Shown here: piece after piece, positions 24,910 to 39,900 of the stretch
How the letters are laid out: each line of letters starts with the position of its first letter
Position numbering within the stretch: the stretch's first letter is position 1
Assembly: GCF_040954835.1 (NCBI RefSeq)
Contig: NC_090716.1
Coordinates: forward strand, 17,235,275-17,299,274
DNA length: 64,000 nucleotides
Source: Lepisosteus oculatus
Lineage: Eukaryota > Chordata > Actinopteri > Semionotiformes > Lepisosteidae
Reading direction: 5' to 3'
Notes under the pieces: generated by a model
The model's database searches: none
Seen by the model: only the letters and a program-made list of their open reading frames with translations
What the model was told of the DNA's origin: nothing
Made by a program: the position numbers and the translations under genes

Positions 24910-27900
24910 ATGGATGATGACGACAGCCAGAACCAGATGATCAACAGGAATGCCTCCCTAGGAAAAGGCAAAAGACAAGCTGTCTTTGTACTCACTGATG
25001 AAGGTAAGACTTCTAAAATGTGCTTGAATCCTCAGCTTCAAACAATGTCTTAACAGGTGATCCCCCACCCCCCCACAGAACTGCAGAGGTGTAAATTGTA
25101 TTTGTGCTGTGGAATTCCATTTTTATGCTGTCTGTATGAGACGTTACCCACTTGCCTTGGACTCCTCGCCTTGGCCCTTGCAGCTGCATGGTGGGAAGGA
25201 GGACCAAGCAGGCCTTCCTCCCACACTCCAACCTGGTGCAGGGCATGCAGCGGTATATTTTGTGATGTCCTGTTTTTTTCCTCTCCTTGCCTGCAGACGA
25301 GCCCAGTGATGAAGAGGGAGAGGACTCTGAAGAAGAGGAGACAGACAGTGAGGAAGAGGATGATGAAGAGAATGGCGCCAATGCTGATGAAGACGAAGCG
25401 GGGGATAGTGATGGTAAGGATATGCTGTAAAATGATTAAGTTTCATATCAAAGATTGGCTCTGAACCTGAATGATGTAGTTATAAATAGGTGTTGACATG
25501 CTGCATGCATGGTTAATTCTGCCCAGAAATGGGAGAGTCATGGTAAGATGAATGTGTAAGTGGAATGATACAATTACAGCAGTATTACAGGGATCTGTAA
25601 CAGGGCCCCAGCTCTTCTTAGTTGAGTATAATGTATCATGATGCTGGCATACTACACTTAAAATTTATAGGTAAAAATAGGAGGGGAAACTATTGGAAAT
25701 ACAAAAATATTTAGACACTGTTCAAGACATCTGCAAATGTAATTTAATCTAGATAAGTGCAAAGTAATCATACAGCTGTGAGAAACTATTTAAAAGCTGT
25801 AACTGCTGCAATACAATAGTTAACTTTGCAAATAACACTGTTAAACAACAGGCACATACCCTGATGAAAGTGGTAACAAGCCACAGATAGAACAGTAGGT
25901 AAAAGATGATAAAGTAAATAGTTATTTTGTGCTTTTTTAAAATGTCTTTCATTGATGGCAACAAGTAACAAGGTTTCCAGTCACATCCTTTTTATTTAGC
26001 ACCAGCTAAAGTGTGTTTGTAAACATGAATGCAGCTGACGGTTTCTCCGTAATGGTGTGTGCAGAGCCTGAGGATAATGAGAAGGAGCTGGAAGGGGCTA
26101 TCGGTGGGTCCAGCTCTGGCCTAGGCTACGTGAGTTCGGATGAGGACGCAGACAAATGCCCCATCTGCCTCAATACCTTTCAGGATCAGGCTGTGGGAAC
26201 GCCTGAGAACTGTGAACACTTTTTCTGTTTGGACTGCATCTTAGAGTGGTCTAGGGTATGTAATTTAACCAAAAATGCTCTTTTACCTGCTTTGAATGAT
26301 TGAAAATTGTTAGCAAGGTCAGTTTTGCTAAAAAACCTGCCAGTTAATTGCAGTTTTGCAGTTAATCAAAGAAAACTATATATGTGCTCTTTCTTGATTA
26401 CCTAGTTTCAGAACAGTTTTATACATTTTTTAGCAATTCACATGATGCTAAGGGGCTATGCATGTGACCCCAAAAATGAATTGATTTAGCTGCGTAGTTT
26501 TAAATCCATGTGATGAGTCGTTTTCAGTGGAAATCTACAAAAAGAAGTGACAGAATATAAATTGTTAGTTTTCCAGCTGCAGGTCTGGTACCTTAGAGAA
26601 TCCATGAAGCCATGTTATATAGTGGTCTGAACAAACAACTCCTATTGGCAATAAACATCTTTCCCTTCTTCTTTAGAATGCAAACTCTTGTCCTGTGGAT
26701 CGACTAGTCTATAAAAATATATGCCTGAGGTCTTGTTATGGAGGAAAGATTCAAAGAAAGGTACAGTAGGTGCAATTTTTTAAATCCTTTAATGAGACAC
26801 TGGCTACAGATTTCATACTTTTCTCTTTTTTTCTTTAATTTTTTATGTAGTGGAATTTTCTATTTTTGTAGGAAAAAAGAAAATGTTTTCTAAACAGCAA
26901 ACTATTAGTTATCTGATAAAATGAAATTGCATAAAATAGTATTGTAAACATAGAGTACACTCTTTCTTCACCTAATCTTTTTCTCAGATGTCATGCTATG
27001 GGAATGCATGATCATTCCCATTATGCATAAAATGAAAACTTGTGGAGATGTTAAGTTTGAGTATTTTCAAGGCAAGGTGAATGCTGACCTTGGAAACATC
27101 AGCATCTGCTGAAACACTTTTTCACAGAATGAAATCTAGTTTTGTTATTGTGAGGATCTTTGGAGAGGTGATGTTCCAATTTCTCATATCCGGTTATTAA
27201 ATCTCAACAACAAAATAAAGTAGTTATTGTTATTGCAAAACTTTACAAATTCTGATTTTAAGCATGAAATTGTGAAGGTACTGTATGGTCGCTGTTACAT
27301 CCCAGTGTGTGGTCCATGTGTGTTTTGTTGCTATGTTCCACACTTCCTGAACTTGATTGTTCTCCCTCCCCCATTGGTCCATCATTACACAATTGTTTCC
27401 ATATGACGTCATCGTCAATCAGCTTCTCAGCCAGAGTACAGGTTATTTAGTATATAAGTTAGAGGTTTTCAGAAGGAAGAGGCCTTTCGTTTGACTTCGG
27501 TCCCGCTTGGTTTTGCATTGCTTCATTTCACTTTTGGTTTTTGCTTTGGCTTTGTTGTTTTGCTTTGTGTGTGTGTATTTTTGTATAGCTTTGGCTTTTG
27601 TTGGTTTCTGTTAATCTCTTTGTACTTTCGTTTGTTTGTGTTAATCGTTAATTTTGCCATTACCTTGCCCAGACTTGTTATATGTTCAACCTCTGTTTTC
27701 TTTTGTACCCTGTTACTTGGGTCTACTCTCGTTTGTATTCGTAGTATTCGTAGTTCACTTTTGTGTACGGGGTTAGTTTAGGTTGTTGGGTATTTTTGTG
27801 AGCTCGCAGAAAAAGACATTTAATTGCCAGCAACTACTGCTGCACGCCATATTGTTGTGCATTTGATAAATAAACTTTGAACAGAACAGTTGAACAGTGA

Positions 27901-30900
27901 ACGTTCTACACACTTAGTTTATTTTTGTATTAGTCACCCTAGTTTAGTATGGGTGAGTGCCATTTGTCTTGTATGGTTTTGGGTAGTCAGTGAAAGTTAG
28001 CTAGGGTTTTTGAAGACGCTGTGTTTCACGTTTTCTTTTGTAGTTAGGTTAGCTTCCCTCATTTTCTTAGCCAGTTCCATTTTGTTTGTTATTTTCTTTT
28101 CTTTGGCACCACTCTAGTTCCCTACCCCTGTGTGTTATTGTGTCTTATTACATACCAGTCATTTATTCACCTTATAGTAATCACTTTTGCACCATCACTT
28201 GCTAGTCCCTCACCAGAACCCATCTGCATCCAAAAATCATCCTAAATGTTTACACCCCTTTACCCCTAGACCCATGGGGTCGTAACAGTCACCATTGTTG
28301 GCATAAACTGCTGGTCTTGCAATGGGCAAGAGCATGAGTTCACACAAATTTGTGACGTGATGCTGCCTTTCCTGCTCACTAGTCTCCGTGATGATTAATG
28401 TGATGTAGATGCAAATTAGTACAGTTTGTGCAGCAGACATTGCACCGCAGAAATCTTCCAACATGATCTGCGTGCAGAGGTAACAAGTAAGGGGTATTTA
28501 TCGGCAAAACCATTTCAAAGTTGAGAGTGATAGTTCTATTGGATTAGAAGAGATGTTTTCACAAGCCCGCTTGTTTACAAGTATAAGGCCTCAACATGTC
28601 ACAGGAAGTTTGGTTGCCCTGTTCTGAATCGCAGGATATGGTGCTGTGTATACCTGGAAATCTTGTCTATCTTGTGATGTAAATTGGAAGTTTTACATGT
28701 TGCTGTGTACATTTTACTTTCGTTGTGATTTGATATACACTCATCAAAGCAGATTATTTCTAACTCCGTAATATAAAAATAGCATTGCAGTTCCCCTCGT
28801 AACACCAGGACTTGACATTTGTGTGTTGGTTAGTGAGGCCAATATATCATGTGTGTCACACCGCAGAAAATAAGCGTCACTGTGATCAAAGACGAAGTGC
28901 AAAGCTAGGTCATGTTGTAACTTGCCAATAGGATCATTTTAAAAGCCAAGACAAGCTCTGGAGCCAAATCTGGGGGACTTACAGGTCTGTCACTGGGGTT
29001 TGCAGAGATTATGTGCAGTTCTGATGGCAGTTTCTTGTCTTACTGTCAAGATACCAATTCAGACCACCGCTAAGACCAGCGAGCAGGAGGTGGATGAGCA
29101 GACAAATTGCGAGGTGTGTGGAAGGAGTGACCGCGAAGATCGCCTGCTGCTCTGCGATGGCTGTGATGCTGGGTAAGGGCAGCAGCTGGGCCAGCTCCAA
29201 GCCTGGTGTGTGAACAAACACTAGGCACTAAGGTACTTTTCTCACTGGAGGCAAAAACCTGAAATGCCGTGTTCTGAGTGGTGACAGTAAGTCCCAGTTT
29301 GCTTTTATTCAGTCTCATGTATTTTTCCACTGGTGTGGATCTAGGTTGGTAAAGTGAAGGTATATCTAATTAAGTTGAGAATTTTTTTTATCTGTTACCA
29401 AACAGTTCAGAAAATCAGGTAAAATGGTGCGCTGTGAGGATTAAGTATTTAAACTGAAGAAATGGTTTAAGGGTCTTACTCTTACTTTGAGTTGATCTAA
29501 TTAGGTTAATGAAACAAGAATTGCTTAGTTCCATGGAGAGGAGTAGAAAGTGAATGTTACAAAGTTTCAGTTCATGAGTGTTCCTCTAAAGGAGAGGGGG
29601 AGCCAGGCAAGGATGAGGGATGGGGGGGCTGAAGAAAAGGTACAAAGGGCTGGGGGTGACGTGAAGTGTGAAGCAGGGGTTCACAACTCCAGCTCTGGAA
29701 GGTTTCACCCCTCCTCTGTTCTTGATGACCTCCCTGAGTTTAACACTCCTCAGGGGTCTTCAGCTCTTGGAGAGGTCAAGAGACCCAGAAAGCCTGCTGG
29801 GTTCTGAATCTGGCCCCTCAGGACCTGAGATTTTCAGCTGTGAAGTGAAAGAACTTGGAAATCCAAGGAAAGTGTGAAAGGCAGCAATCTGGGAACCCGT
29901 GGGATGAGCCGATCACTGTTCACCCAGTCGAATTGCTATTCTGGCCTCCACAGAGAGCTCCACAGCTGAAGCTGTGTCTTACTTGTCTCTTACTCTTCAA
30001 TGTAAACATTCACCTTCTTCTGAAGCTTCAGCGGTTTACACTCTTGCTGATGTGGATGGGAAGTGACTGAAGCGACTCCATCTTGTTGATTTGTTTCAGG
30101 TACCACATGGAATGTCTCGTTCCTCCTCTGGATGCAGTTCCTGTAGAGGAATGGTTTTGCCCAGAATGTGCTGTAAATAATCCATCTCAAGGTAATCATG
30201 TGTTGTGCACTTTCATATTCCCATTTGATCATAATCCTGTTTCCCTATACTTTTTATCCATTTTAAAAAAAGGGGCATGGTTGTCCAGCCTGACACATGG
30301 CCTCTTTCTGTGCCAGAAAAATCCAAGTGCATGTTTGTCATGTGTACCTGAGTACAATGCAGTGTTTCCTCACATGACAAATGTCACAACAGGTTACATT
30401 AAAAGATGACAAAGATTAAATAGAAAGTAACATCACACGTTCTTGGGGAGAGGAACGTGGTTACAGCTATAATCTTAGGAAGCATCAGAATTAAAGTGGT
30501 GGCAGTATTTTGAGTTTAGTGCAAAAAACAGTAGTATAAGTGGGGCTGGGGGAATTAAAGAGGTGATTTTTAGGAGTCTTATGGCTGTGAGAAAGAAGCT
30601 TTCTTTGAACATAGAAGTCCAGATTCTATACTCTTAAATCTTATGCCAGTTTGGTTTGGTCTTTGATAATATCATTTGCCATTCTGAGGCAGTGCGTGGT
30701 GAAGATGGTCTGGATGGAATGAAGTTCTGTACCAGTAATGACCTCAGCTGTCTCCACCACGTTCTGTGGTTTTCTGTGTTCATCAACTTACAATTTGCTA
30801 TACCAAACTGTAATGATTCCAGTGAGAATAATTTCTATAGTGCATCTGTAGAATTGTGTGAGTATTTGTGAAGGCATACCAAATCTTCTGAGTCTCCTGA

Positions 30901-33900
30901 GGAAGTAGAGGCACTGGTGTGCTCTCGTGATTACTTCATCGAAGTCATGGGGCCAGGTCAGATTATTGGTGATTTGAATGTCCATTTCCACAGCAGCCCC
31001 ATTCATATAGGCAAGGGTGGGGTGTACTCTCTGCTTCCTGAGGTTAACAGCCAGCTTCTTAGTTTTGCCGATGTTGAGGGAGAGTTTGTTGTCCTGGCAC
31101 CATAGCACCAGGTCCTCAGTCTCTTTCCTGTACTCATTTCATCATTATTTGTGATCAGACCTAAAATAGTGGTGTTGTCCCCTAACTTGAAGGAGTTGGA
31201 GCTATGTCTAACCACACAATTGTAGGTGAACAGGGAGTAGAGCAGGGGACTGAGCACGCAGCCCTGGAAGAATCCTGTGTTGAGGATCAGAGTGGAGGAG
31301 ATGTTGCCTATTCTCACAGATTGAGGTCTGCCTGTCAGGAAGTTCAGGATCCAGTTACAGAGAGAAATATTAAGTCCCAGCTCCAAGATCTTGATGACCA
31401 TCTTGAATGGAATTATAGTATTAAATGCTGAACTATAATCTATAAATAGTAATACGCCGCAGGTGTTTATATTGTCTAGATGAGCCAAAGCAGAGGGAAG
31501 AGAAGGTTCTGTAAAAACTGTGCATGCTATCACACCCATCCCAAGGCTGCACATGAATTTAAGCGTGTGGTTCATTTCCTGCAGCTCAAGAAGAGGACGT
31601 GGACGAGGACGAGGTGGCTGTGCTGATGGCAGACGTGGTGCCCTCCACCAGCCGCCTGCGCGCCACCACCGGGCAGACCCGCGCCATCGCCAGGACCCGG
31701 CAGAGTGAGAGAGTGCGCGCTAATGTCAACAGGAACCGCATCTCGCAGGCCCGCAACATGCAGGTATCCAGGCCCTGCGCGGCTTCCCGAGGGTTGGCTG
31801 AGCTGGAAGCTGAAAACCAACTGCTTTATTTTGTGGTGTATGGCCTTGTTAAAAGGAGCAGACTGTGTGGTAGGATCAGCATCATAGTCGTCACGTAAAC
31901 AATCTCCTCTAGTCCCATTATAAAGCAAATTGCAATTTTCATTGAGACAGTACTATTAATAACCTTTATTTTATGTAGTGCCTTTCATGTTCAATTATTT
32001 CTGGTGTCCGTTTTGTATGGGGAACAATGTGACTGTCTACCCTGTCTTTAATTCTAGCACGTGCCCAGGCACCTGATGGAGTCCTCATTGCTCGAAGAAA
32101 CAATTGACGCTGTAGTTGCGGGTCTGAACACGGCAGTGTATGTCCGACCGCTCACTCCTCGAGCTGGAACTACAAGAAGACGAAGGACAGGTAATGAGAG
32201 TGATGCAGTTTTTGCTGATGCCAGACCAATTTATGAAGCCTGACTAATCTCTTTAGTCTGTGATTATTTTTTATTATCTGTTTAGTTTGAGATTATTTCT
32301 TTTGGTTGTTTCTGATGTGTATTTGAATTGTACGCTTGTGTTTCCCAACTACTGTGCATCACATTATTGCAACCAATGTGTTAAAGGACTTAGGAATGAT
32401 GCTAATGTTGTTCACAGTGAAGCGAAGGGGAACCAAAAGTAAGAAGCCTCGATCGAAAACCGCCGGAGGAACAAGAACTAAGGGCACAAAAAGACGGAGG
32501 CGACGTTTGAAGAAGCAGAGGTCCAGAAGGAAAGTGGTAAGGACCCATTCAAGCCTGAAGAGCAAATAGATGGATTGCTCACCACTTGATTTTTGGCACA
32601 CTTTATTTCCCAGAGCTGGTAGTTGTGATCAAAAATGATCTCTGTTACATAAAAATATGTTTACATCCTGTTATCGCCTTGTAAGGTCTTTCCAGATTTT
32701 TGTGACAGTTGTATTTTACATGGTTACAGTTTGACAAGTGCCTGCATGTGCAGTCATAATGTATAGATATCAGCAATTCCACATCTCAGTGTAAGTAAGC
32801 ATCGCGTTGTTTTTTTATGTGAATTTGAATTGTACTCTTGTGTTATTGCACTTATGTGTATTGTATTTGTGCAACCAATGTGTTAAACAGCTTAGGACTG
32901 ATGCTAATGTTGTTAACATTGAAGAGTCTTCTAGTCTTACAGAAATATTTTTTTTTAAATCGCATTAAGGCAGCCTATAAATGCTTATTATGAAATAGAA
33001 ATGAAAAGTTTGCATTGTAAATTATGTAACTTCCACTGATGTAAATACAATGTTTCTTTTGCTGGTCTTCAAAATGACACTGATTTGTTTTTGTGTTCTT
33101 GCTTTCCCCTGCTTTGTTAGGATTGACTTATCAAAAGCCATTTTAATGTTTTTTTTTTCTCTTACAAGTTTATGACTAAGTAACTAAGCTAAATAGATCT
33201 GGTTTTTAACTTGGAGCTCAGTAATTCAGAATGGCCTGTGTTGCATGGCCTGACTGGGTTGCCATTCAAAGCCACCTCTGTGTGTCTCCTCAGCAGCTGC
33301 CGAAGGAGCCCACTGCACGGGCCCGTATTGCTAAAAGCCTTGGTATGGGGAAGCCCATCCGTGGGTCCTCCATTCCCTCTGTGTACCGGCCCGTGGACCC
33401 CAGCCTGGGCGCCATGAGAGCAGACATTGGTGCAGCCTCCCTTTCCGTCTATGGAGACCCCTTTGACCTGGACCCTTTTGATGATGGGTATGTCTTGTTT
33501 ATGGGTGTATTCAAAATTAATCTGCAGTGGAGATGGTGGTGTAGCGGTCAGCATTGCTGCCTCATAAAGCTGGACCCTGGGTTCAGTTCCGGACCTGGGG
33601 CGCTGTCTGCATGGAGTTTGTATGTTCTCCGCGTGTTGGAGTGTCCAAGTGCTCCAGTTTCCACCCACAGTCCAAAGACATGCTGGTAGGTTAATTGGCT
33701 TCAGGGAAAATGAGCCCTTGTGTGTGGGTGCGTTTGTGTCTGTGTGTGACCTGCAGTGGACTGGTATCCTGTCCAGGGTGTGCCCCACCTCCCCCATGAC
33801 CCTGTATTGGGAGAAGACATTAGAAAATGGATGGATGGTGGAGGTTTCACCAGCAGGTCATTGTTGGTCAGTCACAGTGTTAAGTAAGAAACAATGTTTT

Positions 33901-36900
33901 AGAAAGCCAGTATTGTGAAATATATTATAGGTGTTCAAGGCATTTTTCCTGTTTTACAAACCTAAAATTTTTATTTCTTAAAAATGCTGAATATGGCATT
34001 TAGGCTAATAATGTTGTGTGCTTACTGCACTTTTGACTTGGGTTTTGTTTTTTCACAGAAATGAAGCAACCGAACAGCCTTCAAGCCCCTTGTCTCCTTT
34101 TGAAGTTAAAAGACGAGGTCTCTCTCAGTCAGCTCTTAAGTCTCATCAACCTGTTGCCAGACCTGTTTCAATCGAACTTCGCAGGTGAAGTTGCAGATTT
34201 TTCAAAATTCTTAACAGATGTTTATCATTTTAATGTAATTCCATTTCCTGCACAACCTGAGGAATTAATGATTTAAAGTAATTTAATCAAAATCATTGCA
34301 GTTTAATCACATTAAAAGGCAAACAAAATATTATAATTACTGGATAAACATGTACATGTTTACATTTTGTTCTCCCTTGACAATGTGTAGATAAGCCAGG
34401 TTCAGGCGTGATATATGGGAGCAGAAGAGCTGCAGCATTCTATTCGGACAAATAGCATACTTTCACTAAATAGTATTTTCTCACTGCATTGAAAAGCTAA
34501 TGTCAGGTGTCATTGAACGGCAGAAGGGCACTTAGTATCCCAGAAGCTGAGGTAATCACAGAAGCAGCACCCGTTCCAGACCTGCTGGGCAGCATCCTGT
34601 CAGGACAGAGCTTGCTTATGATGGACAGTGCTGATGTTGTCATCAACAGAGATGGTTCTTTGAAAGCCATTAAACCAGGTATTGTGTACAGTTTTTCTGT
34701 TTCCTAAAATACTACTAGATCAAGCCAATGAAGAAAGATTTGGATGTGGGTATGCCTGGTTTGTTTTTGCAGATGGATTTAAAAATGAGCTTTTTTTAGT
34801 ACAGATAGACCTGAATTATTTTACAAATTGCAGTTTGTGAGTGGCATTTTGAAACATCTCAGTGCCACGTTGTTGCACAGTCTGCAGTTGTAAAATAAAA
34901 AGATTAGTGTCTTTAAAGAGTGCCTCAGCCACCAAGGGTGCTTGTTCAAAGTGCGGAGGAGAAGATCAAAACCAGAAAAATAAAAATCACATACAGTTGC
35001 TTTTAGCAGCATGTCAATATTACTGTATGTGTGCACCAGGGTTATTCACATGTTTCATATACATAAATTAAGCTTTCTCAACTTGAACAAATAGCATGCA
35101 AGCAAAAACATTTTTTCACAGTAAAAGTACGTGCTTTATTTAATTAAAAATGTTTCCACAATAATGGTAAATATGGGATTAAATTTGCAGTTTTTCCAAT
35201 GGATTTTATTTTGCTTTATTCCAGTTATCTCGACACAGATGAGAAGCGTTTCCAGTGTTTGTAGAGTCGGGGGTTTGGCAACAGAAGTTAGCGCCACGTG
35301 GTCGACGTGCTCCAAGACAAGTGCCTTTAGTTCTAGTGGAGATAACGAATTGCCTTCATCTTCATCCCCTTGTAACATCCCTGAAGGATCTGCTTCGTTT
35401 TGCTTGTTTGCGTCGAATGGCTCTTTATCACCCCCAGTGTCACCGAAGCCACAGGTGCAGTTGGGGTCGCAGTCTCATAATGTGCGATCAGCTACTTCGG
35501 GAAGCAGCTCGATCCGGTTGCTGACCTCGGCCGTTCCACAGCCCAATCCCCTGGCTAGCCTCACGGCACCAGGAGGAAGCCTAAGAAATGGCAACAGCGG
35601 TCCATGTTCTCTGAACTACAGGGGTAGCAACTCTGATCCATGCTCAAGAAGCACTATCGTGCCTGCCAGAAAGGTCCCACTGAGACCCGTTAGGGTAGAT
35701 GTGTCTGAACTCCCTAGGATACCAAAAATTAAAAGGGAAGACACGGGCATCTCTCAACCCAGAGATGGTAACAGCAGTGGAATACCAGATTCATGTATGA
35801 ATAACCTCACGGGTAATGGTGGCAGACAGCAGACAGTAGAGCAGAGGGATGTGAGGAGCAATCAGAATAGGACTGACAGGAGTGAGGGGCAGAGGCAAAG
35901 CCAGGGAGGCTCATCTTCGTCCTCTTCCTACTCTTGCTCCTCTGGCAGCTCAGAGACCCGTCCTAGTTCTACTGTAAGCTTCCGAATAAGTGCCAGTGGA
36001 AACTCCTGGCATGGCAGGAGGCTTGCTCATGGAGGGGTTTTCGGTACATCTTTGAAACCCACAGGTGATGAACCATGGGAGATACACAGCAAAGGCAAAC
36101 AGTCTTTGCCAGCTGTACAACCTGAAAAGAGAGAGAAGGCTGTAAAAAGTGAAATCTATGACCCCTTTGATCCCACTGGCTCTGATTCAAGCTCTTCTGA
36201 AAGCGCCTCTGATATATTTCTGAACACAAGCTCAGAGACTGAAAAAATGAGCCACAGCATCCAGGATTCCACATCAAGGGAGCAAGAACTGCCATCCTCC
36301 AGCTGGAATTGCCTTGAAGAAAGGAAAACAGGTGCTGGACACCAGGTTAAAACTGAAAGAGTGCATGGTGACACTGATGAAAAAGAGGATGTGGAACCCA
36401 ATTTTGAGCAAAGGAAAGAATCCTTGTGTAACAAACATTCCAGGCTTTCTGGGAATGGCTTAAAAATTGCTTGTAAATCTAAGATCTTAATCACCGAGCC
36501 TTTGTCTGATGGAGAACATGGTGCTTCTGCTGGTGGTGGAATTGATACAACACACAAAACACTTGAACTTAAAAAAAGACTACCTCAAAAGGACGCTCAT
36601 TCAAGATCTAACTCTCCAGCCAGTACTCACTCCGAAAAGAAAATTAAGTTGGAAACAAAGTCTGAAGCCAAAGATCATAAATCAAGGTCAAACTCAAGAT
36701 CTGAGTTGTACCCCCATTCTTCATCTGATGGGAAACAAAGTTCAAAACCAGAGGCAAGGTTGGCCTCTGATGAATGCTGCAGGTCTAGTAGTTCAGAGAC
36801 CACAAAGGAAAAGTCTGCCATAGTGAAATATAGGGAAAAGAATCCCTCGAGGTCAAGAGAGAGGAGGTGGTCCCACTCCCATTCAGGAAGCTCTTCGCCT

Positions 36901-39900
36901 GAGATCTCAGAGAGATGGGCGAGAAAGAAAAGGCGGTCCAGGTCCAGATCGAAAGATAGGAGGCAATCTTGCTCCAGCAGTTCTGAAAGAGCTAAAAAGA
37001 AAAACCATAAGAAAGAAAGAAGCTGTGAGAGGTATGAAAGCAAAGGCAGTGGTTCAAGGCAGAAGGACAAGAAGTACAGACGCTCTCGATCCAGATCTAA
37101 GGAGAGGAGGAAAGACAGGTCGAGGTCTCGATCCACTTCAAGGTCAAAAGAGGCACGCAGGTCAATATCAAAAGAGAGACAAAGGCAGAGATCGAGATCT
37201 AGAGAAAAGAAGAGTGAAACATGTGGAAAAATGTCACAGTCCATAGAAAGGAAGGGAGAGAGAGGCTCTCAGAAACTAGGAAAGATTTCTGTAGAGACTT
37301 TGAAGGAATCTAAAGACCTGAAAGAAAAGCCTGCTTTCATTGCTCCTGTGAAGGATGAGCCTGGTGTTCCAAAGTTGGTGAATGAATCCACCCCTAAAGG
37401 GGAAAGGAAAAAAATAGATGAATGTGATTTGGAAAGCAAGATGGATGTGGTCTTGGAGGCAAAGGTTAAAATGGAGCCAACTTGGCCTAAAGAGTTTGGA
37501 TGCTCTTCATGTGAAGATGAGTTCTTGGGCTCAGTTAAAGACGAGGTGTTTTCTGCCCAGCCTATCTCTGTAGATGAACACTACAAGCCTAAATTAGTTG
37601 GCACATCTGAAAATCTTCCTGGTGCAGCTTTTCATGAAACAGAACCTAATAAAAAAGAAAATGAAGAGCACTCTGCAGATAAGGTCAACATTGACTACAT
37701 CCTTCATACCACAGACTTAATAAAACATGAAGTGGTTGAACCAATAAAGGTCAGTGCACCTGCAGTTGACACAGTTACAGCAATTAAAAAAGACGATGCC
37801 ACCATCAAACCTGAGGTAGTGCCATCCCCTGTGACTGCTACCTCCAAATCCAGGGCGCCAGTGAAGAGGGTGACCTGGAATCTCCAGGATTCAGATGGGC
37901 CCTCAGCAGAAAAGACAGGCAGTAAGTTGAACTCAAATACATTTGCTTCACTGTGTCTTACCAAGACTTTGACAACCTGACCATATTTTCTAAGACGTGC
38001 TTTTGCAGAATGAATGTTGGATCAGATATAGTCTCCATGAAGGAAGTTTTTTTTCTATAAATCCCAGTATGGTTTCTGTTCTTCAGTGCTAGGTGTCCAC
38101 AGTGAACAATGTATCCCTTACTGGCCACAATACTAGGAGCCTCCACTGGAAATGTGCTGGGCCTCGGTTAAGGTTGTGGTGTAGGCAAAGATGTGTGGGA
38201 TTGAACAGCACATTCCTCTTTCTCCCGTTTTCAGTTGAATTATAATGTGGGAATGTGGGGCATTGTATTGGTCAAGGAAGGTGAGACTTTTGGGGTCCCT
38301 AGTATATTGGCAAGTTGAATGTGCAAGAAAGCTTTGCTCAACTACTGTAGCCATTTTCACATTATGTTACTGTTTCTCTCCTTGTGTTTTAGAAGTTTCG
38401 CTTTTTAAACCGCAGCAAAGTAGCAAAGATGGACTCTGCAAGGCACCGGAATCCAGGCAGGCCTTGAATCAGGTGCAGTTAATTGAACCTCCTCCAACAA
38501 ATTACATGATCCCTCAGCCTATGTTTCCTGATATAGATCCCTCACAGGTTGGTCCCCATATAACCAAGCTTGTCTTAAATTCTCATGGATGACGTCTCTT
38601 CATCTCATTTGTGGCCGAGAACGTCTTTGGTTTGCTTTTTGTCCACTTTCATTCCAATCCAAGTTTAAGAGAAAATACTTTTCTTCTTGCTCAGTTGCAG
38701 AAAGAGAGTGCTGGCATCCTTAAATTTTTTTTTACTATGCAAGAATGTTTTGACAATTTGCATAAAAGATGAGATGCTAATTAACCTAGAGGCAGAATGT
38801 GGGGAAAACAATTACATGTCATTTAAACAATTTGTGAATGAGATTTGTGCAATGAGAGAAAAGTATACATAACTTTCTCTGGAGCAAAATGCTTTGCAAG
38901 TGGCTTGACTTTAAATCATGCTTATCATGATTTATTATATTTCTGTGTAATATCATAGATCAAGAGCTGCAGCACATACTAATTAATTATTCTTTGGTAG
39001 TTGCCAAATAATGGTTTTGGAAATCATTCATTGTTAATTTTGAAGTGTTTCTATGACATAATTTGACCAAATCTGACGCATTATGAAATTTTCATTTTGT
39101 GCATGCCATGGACTATTGTTTTAGCTGAATCTAAATTTTACATTTCAGTAGGGCAATGTGAATTAACTTAAATTACTTTTTGTATTTTGTTTTCCTTTTT
39201 TGGAACAGCTCAAATACTTTTGTCTGTAGCTATAACTGTTGCCCTCTAAAATCATTACTGTTCCTTGTTTACACAACTTAGTGTTCAGTGAACCTTTATC
39301 CCTTATCTTCATAATTATCAACACAACACAATTTTAGCACGGGAGATGTCTTTCCACTACCCACTGAAAAAATAATACTTCACTGCTCATTAACAGTTGT
39401 AGTTTTTTTTTATTTGACACAACAATTAAGATGAGTCTAATAAACATTTGTGGTGCTTAGCTTGTGCTGTTTTATTTTATTTTTACCAGAAGACAGTAAA
39501 AAAAGTAAAAACCCTTCTGAATATTTCCAGAGAAGCTCAGCATCTCTGTGTGAAGGTACAGGGTTTTAACCTTGATGGAAATGCTGCTTGTACTGTAACT
39601 ATAAAGTAAAAAGATCCCTGTAATTCCAGTATTCTGATTTCTATGTAAACTGGCACCAAGTATCAAATGGTTTGTTCAGTATTTACTTTTCAAAGACAGC
39701 ACCCCGGGAGGGTGTGGTTGAATAGTTTATTAAATGATATTAAACACTATGAGTGAGTGAAGAACATTATTTTAAGTGAAGGGCTCCAGGACTTTCATCT
39801 GTTGCTGTAATCATTAGATTTCCATTCAACCATCTTTGAACTTATGTGATCAGCTCGCCAAAAGCCAGGCTCTTCAGAGCTATTTTTTTTAGATGGAGAG

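Noticed and set aside
31003-31575. 190-codon minus-strand frame as a gene
   Set aside because: It is reverse-transcriptase remains of a LINE with downstream frame breaks.
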